Counted from the stretch's first letter, positions 49,744-58,157 are shown. The stretch: 64,000 nucleotides of DNA from JBMNEH01 sp050948665 (GCA_050948665.1 JBMNEH010000001.1:2170001-2234000); one strand, 5' to 3'. A program made the numbers and translations. The notes: generated by a model not told the origin, from the sequence alone.

Positions 49744-50688
49744 ATGGACGAGAAATACAGAGAATTTTCCTTCCCGGCGGACAGCGATTTCCGGGATATC
49801 AGGCAGGGAATGACGGCAACCCGCATGGCGGAGTTCATGGCGGTTTATAAGCCGGTATGGGATTTCTGGCAGAAGTGGTACCATGCCTTCGGTCAGCCCC
49901 AACCTATTTATCCCGAACAGGCGCCGGACTATAAGCCGGAGTATCAGCAGCCCGTTCCCTCTGTGGCGGTGAAATTCCACACCGGCGCTCCCCGGGGAAT
50001 GGTGCTTGTCTGCGCCGGAGGCGGTTTTCTATGGAAAGCGGAGTATGAGGGCCCGGCGGTGGCCGAAGCTTTATTCAACGCCGGGTACAATGTGGCGGTG
50101 CTGGACTATCGGGTGGCGCCTTATAACACGGAGGTCTCTCTGGAGGACGGACGGCGGGCGCTCCGATTCCTCCGTTATCACGCGGCGGAATACAATACCA
50201 GGGCGGACAAGATTGCCATTATGGGATTTTCAGCCGGCGGAATGATCGCCAATATCTGCGCCGCTTTGTATGATAACGGCGACCCCGCCGCGGCCGACCC
50301 GGTAGAGCGCGTCTCCTGCCGCCCCGATGCCGCGCTGCCCTGCTACGGAACTTTCAACCGTTCCGCCTTTACCGGAGGCGGTCTGGCCTACAACCGGGAA
50401 GTGCAAAAAACCGCCGCCGCGACGGATCCCTCCCTCATTGTCCACGCCGGCTGCCCCCCTTACTTTATCTGGCAGTGCGCCGGACAGGATGACCCCAGGG
50501 GCGCCCTCTCCCTGGCTGACCGGCTGGCAGCCCTGGGGATCCCCTTTGAACTGCATATCTTCCCTTACGGCAACCACGGCCTGGGATTGGCCGATGCATT
50601 CGGCCCCAACCCGACGGGCAACCCCCACGTAGCCCTGTGGGTGGACTGCTGCGTGCATTGGCTCCGGGAGGAAGGCTTCGGCGCATAA
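49744..50688 (+). CDS. Alpha/beta hydrolase (esterase/lipase-like)
   Basis: A 314-residue alpha/beta hydrolase of the acetyl-xylan-esterase-like/BD-FAE group. The oxyanion strand is GMVLVCAGGGFLWKAEYEG, the nucleophile elbow IMGFSAGGMIAN (GxSxG), the acid probably Asp in CAGQDDPR, and the histidine in PYGNHGLGLAD. There is no signal peptide. It probably deacylates a sugar or small ester. AAAAGGAG lies before ATG 49744. It has its own terminator. Confidence 0.88.
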   Translation: MDEKYREFSFPADSDFRDIRQGMTATRMAEFMAVYKPVWDFWQKWYHAFGQPQPIYPEQAPDYKPEYQQPVPSVAVKFHTGAPRGMVLVCAGGGFLWKAEYEGPAVAEALFNAGYNVAVLDYRVAPYNTEVSLEDGRRALRFLRYHAAEYNTRADKIAIMGFSAGGMIANICAALYDNGDPAAADPVERVSCRPDAALPCYGTFNRSAFTGGGLAYNREVQKTAAATDPSLIVHAGCPPYFIWQCAGQDDPRGALSLADRLAALGIPFELHIFPYGNHGLGLADAFGPNPTGNPHVALWVDCCVHWLREEGFGA

Positions 50689-50700
50689 CCCTTTTCATCA

Positions 50701-50728
50701 TCCCCCGTAAGATACGGGGGATTTTTTC
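50701..50728 (+). terminator. Terminator of the alpha/beta hydrolase gene
   Basis: The stem CCCCCGT/ACGGGGG with a five-base loop is followed by ATTTTTTCGTTTTTT, 14 bases after the stop. Confidence 0.92.
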
Positions 50729-50844
50729 GTTTTTTCTGTCCGGAAATCTCCTGGCCGGCCGCGGCGCGTTTCTCCCGGACGCCTGTTTTACGGTGCTTGT
50801 TCGCCCGCCCCCGGTATCCGGGAATCAAAGTCCCATTCTTGGCC

Positions 50845-50873
50845 TTTACAAAAGAATATATTTATGTTATTCT
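50845..50873 (+). promoter_or_regulatory. Promoter of the dinB operon
   Basis: TTTACA at 50845-50850 and TATTCT at 50868-50873 are 17 bases apart. The predicted start falls just upstream of the LexA box, so bound LexA would block the polymerase. Confidence 0.75.
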
Positions 50874-50884
50874 GCGTACATATA

Positions 50885-50896
50885 GAACATATGTTC
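50885..50896 (+). promoter_or_regulatory. LexA (SOS) box
   Basis: GAACATATGTTC is an exact, fully palindromic match to the Gram-positive LexA consensus GAAC-N4-GTTC. It lies about 12 bases after the -10 element and 22 bases before the dinB ATG, a typical repression position. This makes the operon DNA-damage inducible by inference. Confidence 0.92.
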
Positions 50897-50917
50897 TTTT
50901 CAGGGGGGTGATGTGAA

Positions 50918-52192
50918 ATGCAACGTGTGATCCTACATTCCGATTTGAACCATTTTTATGCAGCGGTGGAGTGTCTGCACAATCCTTCCCTTGCAGGGAA
51001 ACCGGTCGCGGTGGGAGGTGACCCCGCTCTCCGCCACGGTATCATACTGGCCAAAAATCCCCTGGCAAAGGCCTCCGGCGTGACCACGGGGCAGGCCATA
51101 TGGCAGGCCAGACAATGCTGCCCAAGCCTGGTAGTGCTGCCTCCCAACCATCGGCTGTATCTCCGCTTCGCCCGTATGGCGCGGGATATTTACCGCCGTT
51201 ATACCGATCGGGTGGAGCCCTACGGTCTTGACGAGGCCTGGCTGGACGTCACCGGAAGCGCGGGTCTTTTCGGGAACGGAAAAAAAATCGCGGACGAACT
51301 GCGTCAGCGTATTCGCCGGGAGTTGGGACTGACCGTATCCATCGGCGTGGCGAACAACAAGGCCTTCGCAAAGCTGGGGTCGGACATAAAAAAGCCCGAC
51401 GCTACCACGGTGCTTGAGCCGGAGAACTACCCGGAAACGGTGTGGCCGCTGCCGGCAGGGGATTTGCTGTATGTGGGCAGGGCCACCGCCCGGAAAATGG
51501 CCAACTGGGGCATTTATACCATCGGGGACATTGCGCGGCTGGAGCCCGGGGTGCTGAGGCATCTCATGGGGAAGAACGGGGAACTGCTTTGGAGCTATGC
51601 CCGGGGCCTGGATACCTCTCCCGTAGCCGAGGCCGGCGCGCGGACACCCATACTTTCCATCGGCAACAGCACCACCACTCCCCGGGATCTTACCTGCCTC
51701 CGGGATGTCCGTACGGTCCTTTACCTGCTGAGTGAGAGCGTGGCCTCCCGTATGCGGGAGCATGGCCTCTACGGCCGCACACTGGCGCTGTATGTCCGGG
51801 ATACGGAGCTGGAGCATTTTGAGCGGCAGTGTCCCCTGCCCCGCACCACCCATATCTCCGGGGAACTTGCCCGGACGGCGGAGGCGCTTTTTTCCCGGAG
51901 CTACGGCTGGCGGCGTCCTATACGCAGCCTGGGGCTGCGCTGCGCCAACCTTGTTTCCGATCCCCTGTACCTGCAATGCTCCCTGCTGGAGGATAACGAG
52001 GCCTTTGCCCGGCAGGAAACTCTGGAACGGACGGTGGACGATATTCGCCGGCGCTTCGGCCCCTTTTCCATCCGCCGGGCGCTGTCCCTCCAGGACAACA
52101 CGCTGGAAGAAACCGGCCCCGAAGAGCTGCATCTCAACCTTCTCCACCCCGACAGCAGCCGAAGCGGCGACCGGGTGCTGCAGTACCTGTAA
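50918..52192 (+). CDS. dinB: Y-family DNA polymerase IV-like protein
   Basis: A 424-residue translesion polymerase. Palm and fingers show HSDLNHFYAAVECLHNPSLAGKPVAVGG (catalytic Asp in DLNHFYA), the second metal site VEPYGLDEAWLDVTG, and VSIGVANNKAFAKLGSDIKKPDATTV. A helix-hairpin-helix thumb and little-finger domain follow (YVGRATARKMANWGIYTIGDIA onward). The usual SIDE reads GLDE and SADFFY-like residues read LNHFYA, so it belongs to a Clostridial subgroup. It lacks an obvious beta-clamp motif at the extreme C-terminus (HLNLLHPD may serve). It starts an SOS operon with two small genes. Confidence 0.93.
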   Translation: MQRVILHSDLNHFYAAVECLHNPSLAGKPVAVGGDPALRHGIILAKNPLAKASGVTTGQAIWQARQCCPSLVVLPPNHRLYLRFARMARDIYRRYTDRVEPYGLDEAWLDVTGSAGLFGNGKKIADELRQRIRRELGLTVSIGVANNKAFAKLGSDIKKPDATTVLEPENYPETVWPLPAGDLLYVGRATARKMANWGIYTIGDIARLEPGVLRHLMGKNGELLWSYARGLDTSPVAEAGARTPILSIGNSTTTPRDLTCLRDVRTVLYLLSESVASRMREHGLYGRTLALYVRDTELEHFERQCPLPRTTHISGELARTAEALFSRSYGWRRPIRSLGLRCANLVSDPLYLQCSLLEDNEAFARQETLERTVDDIRRRFGPFSIRRALSLQDNTLEETGPEELHLNLLHPDSSRSGDRVLQYL

Positions 52193-52207
52193 AGGAGGAA
52201 TCAAACC

Positions 52208-52453
52208 ATGGGCGCCGAAAAGATTTATGTGGAAGTGATTGCCCGGTTTTCTCCGGAAGGGATCCTGATCCCCCTCTCTGTGCGTTGGGAGGACGGGGTG
52301 ACCTACCCCATACAGCGAGTGACCGAGGTTTGTCACCGGAGCAGCCTGAAGGCCGGAGGCGCGGGCATTCGCTATACTTGCCAGTTCGGGCGGCATTTCC
52401 GGTTTCTCTTTCTGGAAGAGGACCGCTGGTTTGTAGAAAAGGAGGCGCACTGA
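52208..52453 (+). CDS. Small protein of the SOS operon, unknown function
   Basis: An 81-residue protein, predicted mainly beta (IYVEVIARFSPEGILIPLSVRWEDGVTYPIQRV; GIRYTCQFGRHFRFLFLEEDRWFVEKEA), with a mildly charged surface and no membrane segment. AAAGGAGG precedes ATG 52208, 15 bases after dinB, and its TGA overlaps the SRAP start, so it is a genuine translated gene of this operon. The composition is that of a compact nucleic-acid- or protein-binding fold, possibly a polymerase accessory factor. I do not recognise a named family. Confidence 0.75.
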   Translation: MGAEKIYVEVIARFSPEGILIPLSVRWEDGVTYPIQRVTEVCHRSSLKAGGAGIRYTCQFGRHFRFLFLEEDRWFVEKEAH

Positions 52454-53040
52454 TGTGCGGAAGATATATACTGCACGCCGAGGATGAATTGCTCCGCTTC
52501 CGTGAAATCATGGAGGCGGCGCACAGCGGCCGTGATTCATTCGGCGGAGACATTACTCCCGGCATGCGGGCGCTTGCCCTGATCGGCGGGCCGGAGGGCC
52601 CCCGGGCAGGTGCGCTGTATTGGGGACTTCCCCGTCCCGGCGGCAGCGGACTTGTCATCAACGCTCGGGCGGAAACCCTGGCTTCCCGCCCGATGTTTTC
52701 CTCTTCCTTCGCCTCCCGGCGGTGTCTGCTTCCGGCCTCCGGTTTCTACGAATGGAGCCGTCCGGAAGGCCGCCTCCCCCGCAGGTATCGCGTCTTCCCC
52801 GAAGAAGGCGGTATATTGTATCTTGGCGGAGTGTACTCCCCGGTAAATCTGCCCGGCGACCCGAAGCCCCGCTGGAGCTTTGTCATCATCACCCTGCCCG
52901 CCAACGGGGATATTCTCCCCATACACAGCCGCATGCCCCTTGTCATTCCCCGGGAGGAGCAGGCCGCCTGGCTGGCCAGAGCGCCTTTCCTCCGCCCATT
53001 GTCCGGTTTCTCCCCCGCTTTCCGGGTGGAAGCAGGGTAA
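52453..53040 (+). CDS. SOS response-associated peptidase (SRAP/YedK family)
   Basis: A 195-residue SRAP protein. MCGRYI places the catalytic Cys at position 2, exposed when Met is removed. Further marks are the substrate loop INARAET, FYEW with the conserved Glu, and the histidine in LPIHSRMPLVI. Family members crosslink to abasic sites in single-stranded DNA through a thiazolidine with Cys2 and so shield them. GGAGG at 52441 and the ATG directly after the previous stop fix the start. Co-transcription with dinB from a LexA-controlled promoter fits this role. Confidence 0.93.
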   Translation: MCGRYILHAEDELLRFREIMEAAHSGRDSFGGDITPGMRALALIGGPEGPRAGALYWGLPRPGGSGLVINARAETLASRPMFSSSFASRRCLLPASGFYEWSRPEGRLPRRYRVFPEEGGILYLGGVYSPVNLPGDPKPRWSFVIITLPANGDILPIHSRMPLVIPREEQAAWLARAPFLRPLSGFSPAFRVEAG

Positions 53041-53069
53041 TTGTCCTTCCCCGATAAAAGGAGTATAAT
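53041..53069 (+). promoter_or_regulatory. Promoter of the SGNH hydrolase gene
   Basis: TTGTCC at 53041-53046 and consensus TATAAT at 53064-53069 are separated by 17 bases, 29 bases before the ATG. Confidence 0.78.
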
Positions 53070-53098
53070 GTCACCGCGAATAACAACGGGAGGCTTTC

Positions 53099-53743
53099 AT
53101 GTTTTTTGAAAAGAATACCACGCTGCTTTTTACCGGAGACTCCATAACCGACGCGGACCGCGCGCGTCCGGTGGGTACCGACTTTTTTAACGGGCTCGGG
53201 CGGAATTACGTCAGCCATGTCAATTCTCTGCTCACCGCCTGGCGGCCGGATGCGAAAATCCGCGTGTTAAATACCGGGGTATCCGGCAACACCAGCCGGG
53301 ATTTGCTGGCGCGCTGGCAGACGGACGTACTGGCGCTGCGCCCGGATTATGTTTCCGTAATGATCGGCATCAACGATGTCTGGCGGCAATTTGACAACCC
53401 CCTTGCCCCGGATATGGCGGTGTCCCCTCAGGAGTATCGGGCCAACATGGCGGAAATCATCCGTCTTACGCTGCCCGCGGTACGGGGAATGATCCTCATG
53501 ACGCCCTTCTTTATCGAGCCGCGGCGGGAAGACCCGATGCGCGCGCGAACCGATGAATACATCGCTATCATAAAAGATCTGGCAACGGAACACGGGCTGA
53601 CCCTTGTGGACAGCCAGGCCGCCATGGACAGAGTCTGCGCCCACGTCCCCACCGCCAGTCTGGCTTGGGACAGGGTGCACCCCAGCGTCGCCGGGCATAT
53701 GGTGCTGGCCAGGGCATTCTGTGAAGCCGCGAAAGTACTGTAG
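53099..53743 (+). CDS. SGNH/GDSL-family hydrolase
   Basis: A 214-residue esterase. Block I is LFTGDSITDADR (nucleophile Ser in GDSI), block II Gly in NTGVSGNTSRDL, block III Asn in VMIGINDVW and block V DRVHPSVAGH with the Asp-His pair. It has no signal peptide. Similar short SGNH enzymes deacylate carbohydrates such as rhamnogalacturonan or xylan fragments. Ten bases separate it from the mutarotase-like gene, which suggests a joint role in sugar processing. GGGAGG precedes ATG 53099. Confidence 0.9.
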   Translation: MFFEKNTTLLFTGDSITDADRARPVGTDFFNGLGRNYVSHVNSLLTAWRPDAKIRVLNTGVSGNTSRDLLARWQTDVLALRPDYVSVMIGINDVWRQFDNPLAPDMAVSPQEYRANMAEIIRLTLPAVRGMILMTPFFIEPRREDPMRARTDEYIAIIKDLATEHGLTLVDSQAAMDRVCAHVPTASLAWDRVHPSVAGHMVLARAFCEAAKVL

Positions 53744-53753
53744 GGAGGGTATC

Positions 53754-54107
53754 ATGGAGCGTATACTTGCCGTCATCAAAGTGAAGCCCGAACACCGTGA
53801 GGATTATGTCCGGCTGCATCTGAATCCCTGGCCCGAGATGCTCAAAGCGCTGGCGGACGCCGGATTTATCAACGAAGCTATCTGGTACTTTGAGGATCAG
53901 TCCATCATTTATTTTGAGGTGCCGGACGGCGCCTATGACGCCTGCGACGCCCGGGTCAGGGCTACGGAAATCTGCCAAAGGTGGGACGCGCTCACCCTGC
54001 CTTGGTTTGCCCGGGGCGCGGAACTTCCGCCGAAAATCTTCGATCTCAGGGAAATGCTGGCGGCGACCGAAGGGGAGCGGCACAGCGCCGGCCGCGACGA
54101 ACAATAG
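53754..54107 (+). CDS. L-rhamnose mutarotase-like protein (RhaM/DUF718 family)
   Basis: A 117-residue dimeric alpha-beta barrel protein of the RhaM type: AVIKVKPEHREDYVRLHLNPWPEMLKALADAGFINEAIWYFEDQSIIYFEV. A central His (RLHLNPW), Trp pairs and the C-terminal RWDALTLPWF are typical. RhaM interconverts alpha- and beta-L-rhamnopyranose. The C-terminal 20 residues are charged and probably disordered. GGGAGG precedes ATG 53754. It is co-transcribed with the SGNH hydrolase; the substrate is inferred only. Confidence 0.82.
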   Translation: MERILAVIKVKPEHREDYVRLHLNPWPEMLKALADAGFINEAIWYFEDQSIIYFEVPDGAYDACDARVRATEICQRWDALTLPWFARGAELPPKIFDLREMLAATEGERHSAGRDEQ

Positions 54108-54187
54108 GTCCGCCCGTGTCGTTTTCGTGTCCTCATTTTCATCTTTTTTTCCCCGCCGGTGCGCATGGTCAGGAATCATATGCTCCC

Positions 54188-54217
54188 TTGACGGATTCCA
54201 CCGGGGGAGCGTATAAT
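54188..54217 (+). promoter_or_regulatory. Promoter of lgt
   Basis: TTGACG at 54188-54193 and consensus TATAAT at 54212-54217 are 18 bases apart, 29 bases before the lgt ATG. Confidence 0.82.
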
Positions 54218-54245
54218 AGTGCCATCGATGCCAAAGGAGGCGCAC

Positions 54246-55259
54246 ATGTTAGCAATTAATCCCGTTGCCTTTACCATATTCGGTAAAGATATCTACTGGT
54301 ACGGTATCATTATAGCGCTGGCCATGGTTGCCGGAGCGTTGATAGTGCGGCAGATGTTCCGCCGCAATCATCTGGATCCCGACTGGGTGACAGACTTGGC
54401 GCTGCTGGTCATCCCTTTGGCCATTATCGGCGCCCGCGTCCATTATGTGCTGTGGAGCTGGGAAGAGTTTGCCGGGAGGCCTTTCTGGAATGTCTTTGCC
54501 ATCTGGAACGGCGGATTGGCTATCTGGGGAGGGATCATCGGCGGTCTCATCGGCGCCGCTATTTTCTCTGCCTGGCGGAAGGTGCCTGTGCTGACCCTGA
54601 CGGACAGCCTCCTCCCCGGGCTGGCGCTGGGCCAAGCCATCGGCCGCTGGGGAAACTTTATAAACCAGGAAGTGTACGGCAAAGTCGTACAGAACGACTT
54701 GTTCAAGGTCTTCCCGCTGGCAGTGCTGATCGAACGCACCGGCGAATGCCACTGGGCGCTGTTCTTCTATGAATCGGTAGCCAATCTGATCATCTTCGCG
54801 CTGCTGTTCTTCCTTGTGTCGAAAAAGACAAAGGTCAAGGGAGTAACAACATTATGCTATTTTATCTTTTACGGTGTTGTCCGGGCGGTACTTGAGCCCC
54901 TCCGGGATACTGCCTATATCCAGAACATCAACGGCGTGCCGGTAAATATGATCGTATCCATCCTCTTCGCTATCGGCGGCACGGTAGCCCTTGTGCTGCT
55001 GCTGGAGAGCGACAGAGCCAAGCGTCTCGCCGCGCAGCGTGCCGCGGAGGAGGAAGCCGAGGCCGTTGAGGACGCCGCCGCGGAGGAGGAAGCCGAGGAG
55101 GCTGCAGAGGAAACCGAGGTCCCGGAAGCCGCATCGGCTGACGAAACCGCCGAATCCGCACAAGGACAGGAGGAGGCGGATACAGCCGGCATTACGGGAG
55201 AAGTCCCGGAAGAAACCCCGGAGGAAGCTCCGGAGACAAAGGAGGAATCCCATGAGTAA
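54246..55259 (+). CDS. lgt: Prolipoprotein diacylglyceryl transferase
   Basis: A 337-residue membrane enzyme that transfers diacylglycerol from phosphatidylglycerol to the lipobox Cys of prolipoproteins. Seven membrane helices are likely. The Lgt signature GQAIGRWGNFINQEVYG carries the essential Arg and Asn, and IGARVHYVLW precedes it. Residues about 258-337 form a tail made mostly of Glu, Ala, Pro and Thr (AAEEEAEAVEDAAAEEEAEEAAEE), absent from typical 260-290-residue Lgt proteins. AAAGGAGG supports ATG 54246. The next gene overlaps by eight bases. Confidence 0.94.
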   Translation: MLAINPVAFTIFGKDIYWYGIIIALAMVAGALIVRQMFRRNHLDPDWVTDLALLVIPLAIIGARVHYVLWSWEEFAGRPFWNVFAIWNGGLAIWGGIIGGLIGAAIFSAWRKVPVLTLTDSLLPGLALGQAIGRWGNFINQEVYGKVVQNDLFKVFPLAVLIERTGECHWALFFYESVANLIIFALLFFLVSKKTKVKGVTTLCYFIFYGVVRAVLEPLRDTAYIQNINGVPVNMIVSILFAIGGTVALVLLLESDRAKRLAAQRAAEEEAEAVEDAAAEEEAEEAAEETEVPEAASADETAESAQGQEEADTAGITGEVPEETPEEAPETKEESHE

Positions 55260-55923
55260 CGGTCGACGGAATGCCGCCCTCATCAGCGGCATAGCGATGC
55301 TGACTGCAGGAGTACTGTTGTTATTGCATCAGTTTCAGGTGCTGAGTCTGAATTTTTCCATCATTTGCGGCGCGTCCATGCTGCTGTGTTCCGCGGTATT
55401 CCATGTTTTTGCCATAGCCAAGCGCAGCGGCGGGCTGGCTTACCCCGCAGGCGTGCTGCTGGTCTACGGCGGCCTGGTGCTGGCCATGGGCATCGCCGGC
55501 TGGGAGTGGATGCGCCTGCTGTGGCCTCTGTGGATTTTCGGCGCCGCCGTTGGCGGGATAGAGCAGAAGCTGATCTCCCGGGATCATACGGGAAGCTGGT
55601 ACAGCATATTGATTCTGCTGGCGGTGACCGCCGGCTCCTTTGCCGTAACGGCGGGCGTGTTTGATTTCCGTATTTGCCTGGGTATAGGCCTTGTGGTTGT
55701 CGGTTTGATGATCGCCCTCCGTCCCCTGTTCACAAAAGGCCGCAAGGAGGAAGCCGGCCCTTCCGCCACGTATACCGTTCATTATGAGACGCCGGAGAAT
55801 ATGCAGGCCGGGTCCGAGCCGGCGGCGCCGCCTCCCCCGCCCCGGGAGCCTGAGCCGCAGCCCGCGCCCGCCGCGGAAACCGCGGAAAGCCCGGAAACGG
55901 ATGACCCCCTCGAAGACGCATAA
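55252..55923 (+). CDS. Multi-spanning membrane protein with proline-rich tail
   Basis: A 223-residue protein starting MSNGRRNAALISGIAMLTAG. Six hydrophobic segments are visible between residues about 8 and 160 (LISGIAMLTAGVLLLLH, SIICGASMLLCSAVF, AGVLLVYGGLVLAMGI, LLWPLWIFGAAVGGI, SILILLAVTAGSFAVTAG, ICLGIGLVVVGLMIALRPLF), a layout like the LiaI/LiaF-type membrane proteins. The cytoplasmic end is Pro/Glu/Ala-rich and mirrors the acidic tail of Lgt upstream. GGAGG inside lgt precedes ATG 55252. The function is unknown. Confidence 0.78.
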   Translation: MSNGRRNAALISGIAMLTAGVLLLLHQFQVLSLNFSIICGASMLLCSAVFHVFAIAKRSGGLAYPAGVLLVYGGLVLAMGIAGWEWMRLLWPLWIFGAAVGGIEQKLISRDHTGSWYSILILLAVTAGSFAVTAGVFDFRICLGIGLVVVGLMIALRPLFTKGRKEEAGPSATYTVHYETPENMQAGSEPAAPPPPPREPEPQPAPAAETAESPETDDPLEDA

Positions 55924-55925
55924 AC

Positions 55926-55957
55926 AAAGGGAGCAGCGAAAGCTGCTCCCTTTCTGT
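55926..55957. terminator. Bidirectional terminator between lgt operon and the esterase operon
   Basis: The stem AGGGAGCAGC/GCTGCTCCCT with a GAAA loop is flanked by AAA and TTTCTGTTT. It lies two bases after the membrane protein stop and six bases from the stop of the convergent small gene. Confidence 0.88.
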
Positions 55958-55963
55958 TTGCGG

Positions 55964-56206
55964 TTATCCGGGTGAGCGGGATTCGTTTTTTTCGCCGCAG
56001 TCTTCCTCCGATACCGGTTCGGCATCCTCCCTCTCCGCCCATGCGGCCGCCTTTCCCGCGCCCTTTGTCAGAGAAAGCACCATGGCCTTTCCGAAATCCA
56101 CGCCGATGCGCTTCAGTGTGCGGCCCTCGATACGGCCGTCCTTTATATCACGGCCGAACTGAGTAAAACCGCCCCCTACCTTTTTCCAGGATTTTTTTAT
56201 ACTCAT
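55964..56206 (-). CDS. Small hypothetical protein
   Basis: An 80-residue basic-then-acidic protein beginning MSIKKSWKKVGGGFTQFGRDIKDGRIEGRTLKRIGVDFGKAMV. GGGAGG six bases before ATG 56206 and its position 27 bases after the esterase stop argue for a real gene. The first 55 residues look helical and amphipathic with conserved-looking Gly/Phe/Lys; the last 25 are disordered. No family is recognised. Confidence 0.65.
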   Translation of the reverse strand: MSIKKSWKKVGGGFTQFGRDIKDGRIEGRTLKRIGVDFGKAMVLSLTKGAGKAAAWAEREDAEPVSEEDCGEKNESRSPG

Positions 56207-56233
56207 TGCTTTCCTCCCATTGTCATCAGGGCC

Positions 56234-57739
56234 TCACAAGCCCGCTTTTTTCTCCAGAACCCGGGTAAAGAAATCGATCCTCTCCGGATAAGCCGAGGCC
56301 TGCGCCCGGATATTCCCGGCCTCAAAATGCATGGAGACGTCCGTCTCCGGGGTATACGCCGGCCAATCGGGCAGTCCGGGCTTCTCCGGCGTCCCCTTTT
56401 CCGCAAAAGCCGCCCAAAAGCCGCACATGGTATCGCTGAGGACATAATTTTCCCGGCGAAGCACCGGCGTCCAGGTTTTTCCGTCCACTGTGCTGCCCCC
56501 AAGACAATGGAGGGTGTCAAAAACATAGAACAGTTCGCCTGAGTGACCGGCGGGCAGTTTTGTGCCGTCCTCCATCTCGACCCCTTGCATAAAGTAATAG
56601 AAGTAGACCGGGCAGGGGTGCCCTGCCGCCAGACGCCCGGCGACCACGCGGAGATTGGCGTAACCCTGATCCCGGCCCGCTTCCAGGGATACCTCTTTGA
56701 AATTCTCCGAAGTGATGGGATACAGCCGACAAAACTCCCGATACTCCTCGCCCAAAAAGTTCTCGACAGCGGACGCATAGGTTTCCGGTGTAGCCCCCCG
56801 GGGCGCAAAAAGCCCCTCTCCGGCATTGCAGCCGAATAGGATCGGTACCTTGGAGATCCTTCCGGTGAGAAACGCCTCATAGGGGGTACAGGGTAATACC
56901 TTCCCGTCCACACAGGGCTGAAAAGGCAACCGTCCGGCATACCCGGGCACACTGACCCGTATGAGCGCAGCAGGGTCGATCCTCCGCATAGCGGCGATAT
57001 CCCGGGCAGACAGCGCCTCCTGGACCAACATCCCCGCCCTCTCGCAGACGGCCAGACTCTCTCCCCGCCCCGGCTGGGGACCGCCGCTCTGTATAATGGC
57101 GCCGGACAGCAGACCATGGGTCAGAGGACTGGCCAGCAGGCTGCACACGCTCATCCCCCCGGCGGACTGTCCGTCAACCGTAATACGATTGGGATCTCCG
57201 CCAAAGGACCGGATATTTTCCTTCACCCAAGTCAAGGCTTGAATCTGATCCAGCAAACCGTAATTGCCGCTGGTGCCGGCCTCCTCTGTCAGCTGCGGGT
57301 GCGCAAGATACCCCAGCACTCCCAGACGGTAATTGATGCTGACTACAATAACGCCTTTTGCCGCCATTTTCCAGCCATGGTACAGTTCCTCCTGGCCGAG
57401 ACCGCCCAGAAACGCGCCGCCGTGTATCCAAACAAGAACGGGCAGCCTTTCTTCCGGAGACCGCGCCGGTGTCCAGATATTCAGGTACAAACAATCCTCG
57501 CTTTGAGGGTAGGTATCCAGCGCTTTTTGGCCGCATTGGCCGGGAAGCTGCCAGGCAATCGCCGAAAAAGCGTCGCATTCCCGCACACCCTCCCAGGCGG
57601 AGGGGGGCAGGGGCGCCCGCCAGCGCAGTTCTCCCACCGGAGGCATGGCATAAGGCACTCCCTTAAAACAGGTGATCCCGTTTTCTTCCACACCGGACAT
57701 TCTTCCGTATCGGGTGGATACAGTACCGATTCCTTTCAT
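56234..57739 (-). CDS. Type B carboxylesterase
   Basis: A 501-residue carboxylesterase (cholinesterase-like fold). N-terminal FKGVPYAMPPVGELRWRAPLP and SEDCLYLNIWTP (type B signature 2), oxyanion site VWIHGGAFLGG, and the nucleophile elbow VDGQSAGGMSV within FGGDPNRITVDGQSAGG. The acid would be the Glu in GCNAGEGLF and the base His in LPAGHSGELFYVF. There is no signal peptide. The substrate is unknown. ATG 57739 has AGGGGGAC upstream and a promoter at 57769-57796. Confidence 0.92.
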   Translation of the reverse strand: MKGIGTVSTRYGRMSGVEENGITCFKGVPYAMPPVGELRWRAPLPPSAWEGVRECDAFSAIAWQLPGQCGQKALDTYPQSEDCLYLNIWTPARSPEERLPVLVWIHGGAFLGGLGQEELYHGWKMAAKGVIVVSINYRLGVLGYLAHPQLTEEAGTSGNYGLLDQIQALTWVKENIRSFGGDPNRITVDGQSAGGMSVCSLLASPLTHGLLSGAIIQSGGPQPGRGESLAVCERAGMLVQEALSARDIAAMRRIDPAALIRVSVPGYAGRLPFQPCVDGKVLPCTPYEAFLTGRISKVPILFGCNAGEGLFAPRGATPETYASAVENFLGEEYREFCRLYPITSENFKEVSLEAGRDQGYANLRVVAGRLAAGHPCPVYFYYFMQGVEMEDGTKLPAGHSGELFYVFDTLHCLGGSTVDGKTWTPVLRRENYVLSDTMCGFWAAFAEKGTPEKPGLPDWPAYTPETDVSMHFEAGNIRAQASAYPERIDFFTRVLEKKAGL

Positions 57740-57768
57740 GGACAGTCCCCCTTCGGTTATCTGTTTCC

Positions 57769-57796
57769 ATTGTAACGCAAAAATCGCCGATGACAA
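57769..57796 (-). promoter_or_regulatory. Promoter of the carboxylesterase gene
   Basis: On the minus strand TTGTCA (57796-57791) and TACAAT (57774-57769) are 16 bases apart, about 30 bases before the ATG. From 57797 to 58157 I see no gene; T-rich DNA at 58127-58146 (minus strand) may end the SRP RNA transcript. Confidence 0.75.
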
Positions 57797-58157
57797 TAGG
57801 TCCTCTCGCGGATAATTCATAAAAATACTATATTCTGCAGGAAAGCGCCCCCATAAACAAAAAAAGCCGCTATACAGCGAAATCAGCCATATGAGAAAAT
57901 TCACTTCGCGGCGCTCTCGGATACAGGCCCGGCGCTCCCCCCGCCCATTGGCGTCAGCATCGCGGCGCGCCGTTTCTGTCGCGGAATGATGCCGCGGGAC
58001 GCGAAACGGCCGGTGTTCCCCGCGGTGTTTCCGGAAAAGGCGCCGGTCTCAGTTCCGAGAAAGGATCCCCGCCGGATATTCCCGGAGAACCCGACGCGCG
58101 AATGCCTGCCCGCCTCGAAACGCCACAACAAAAAACGCAAAAAACGCCCGTTGTCCC

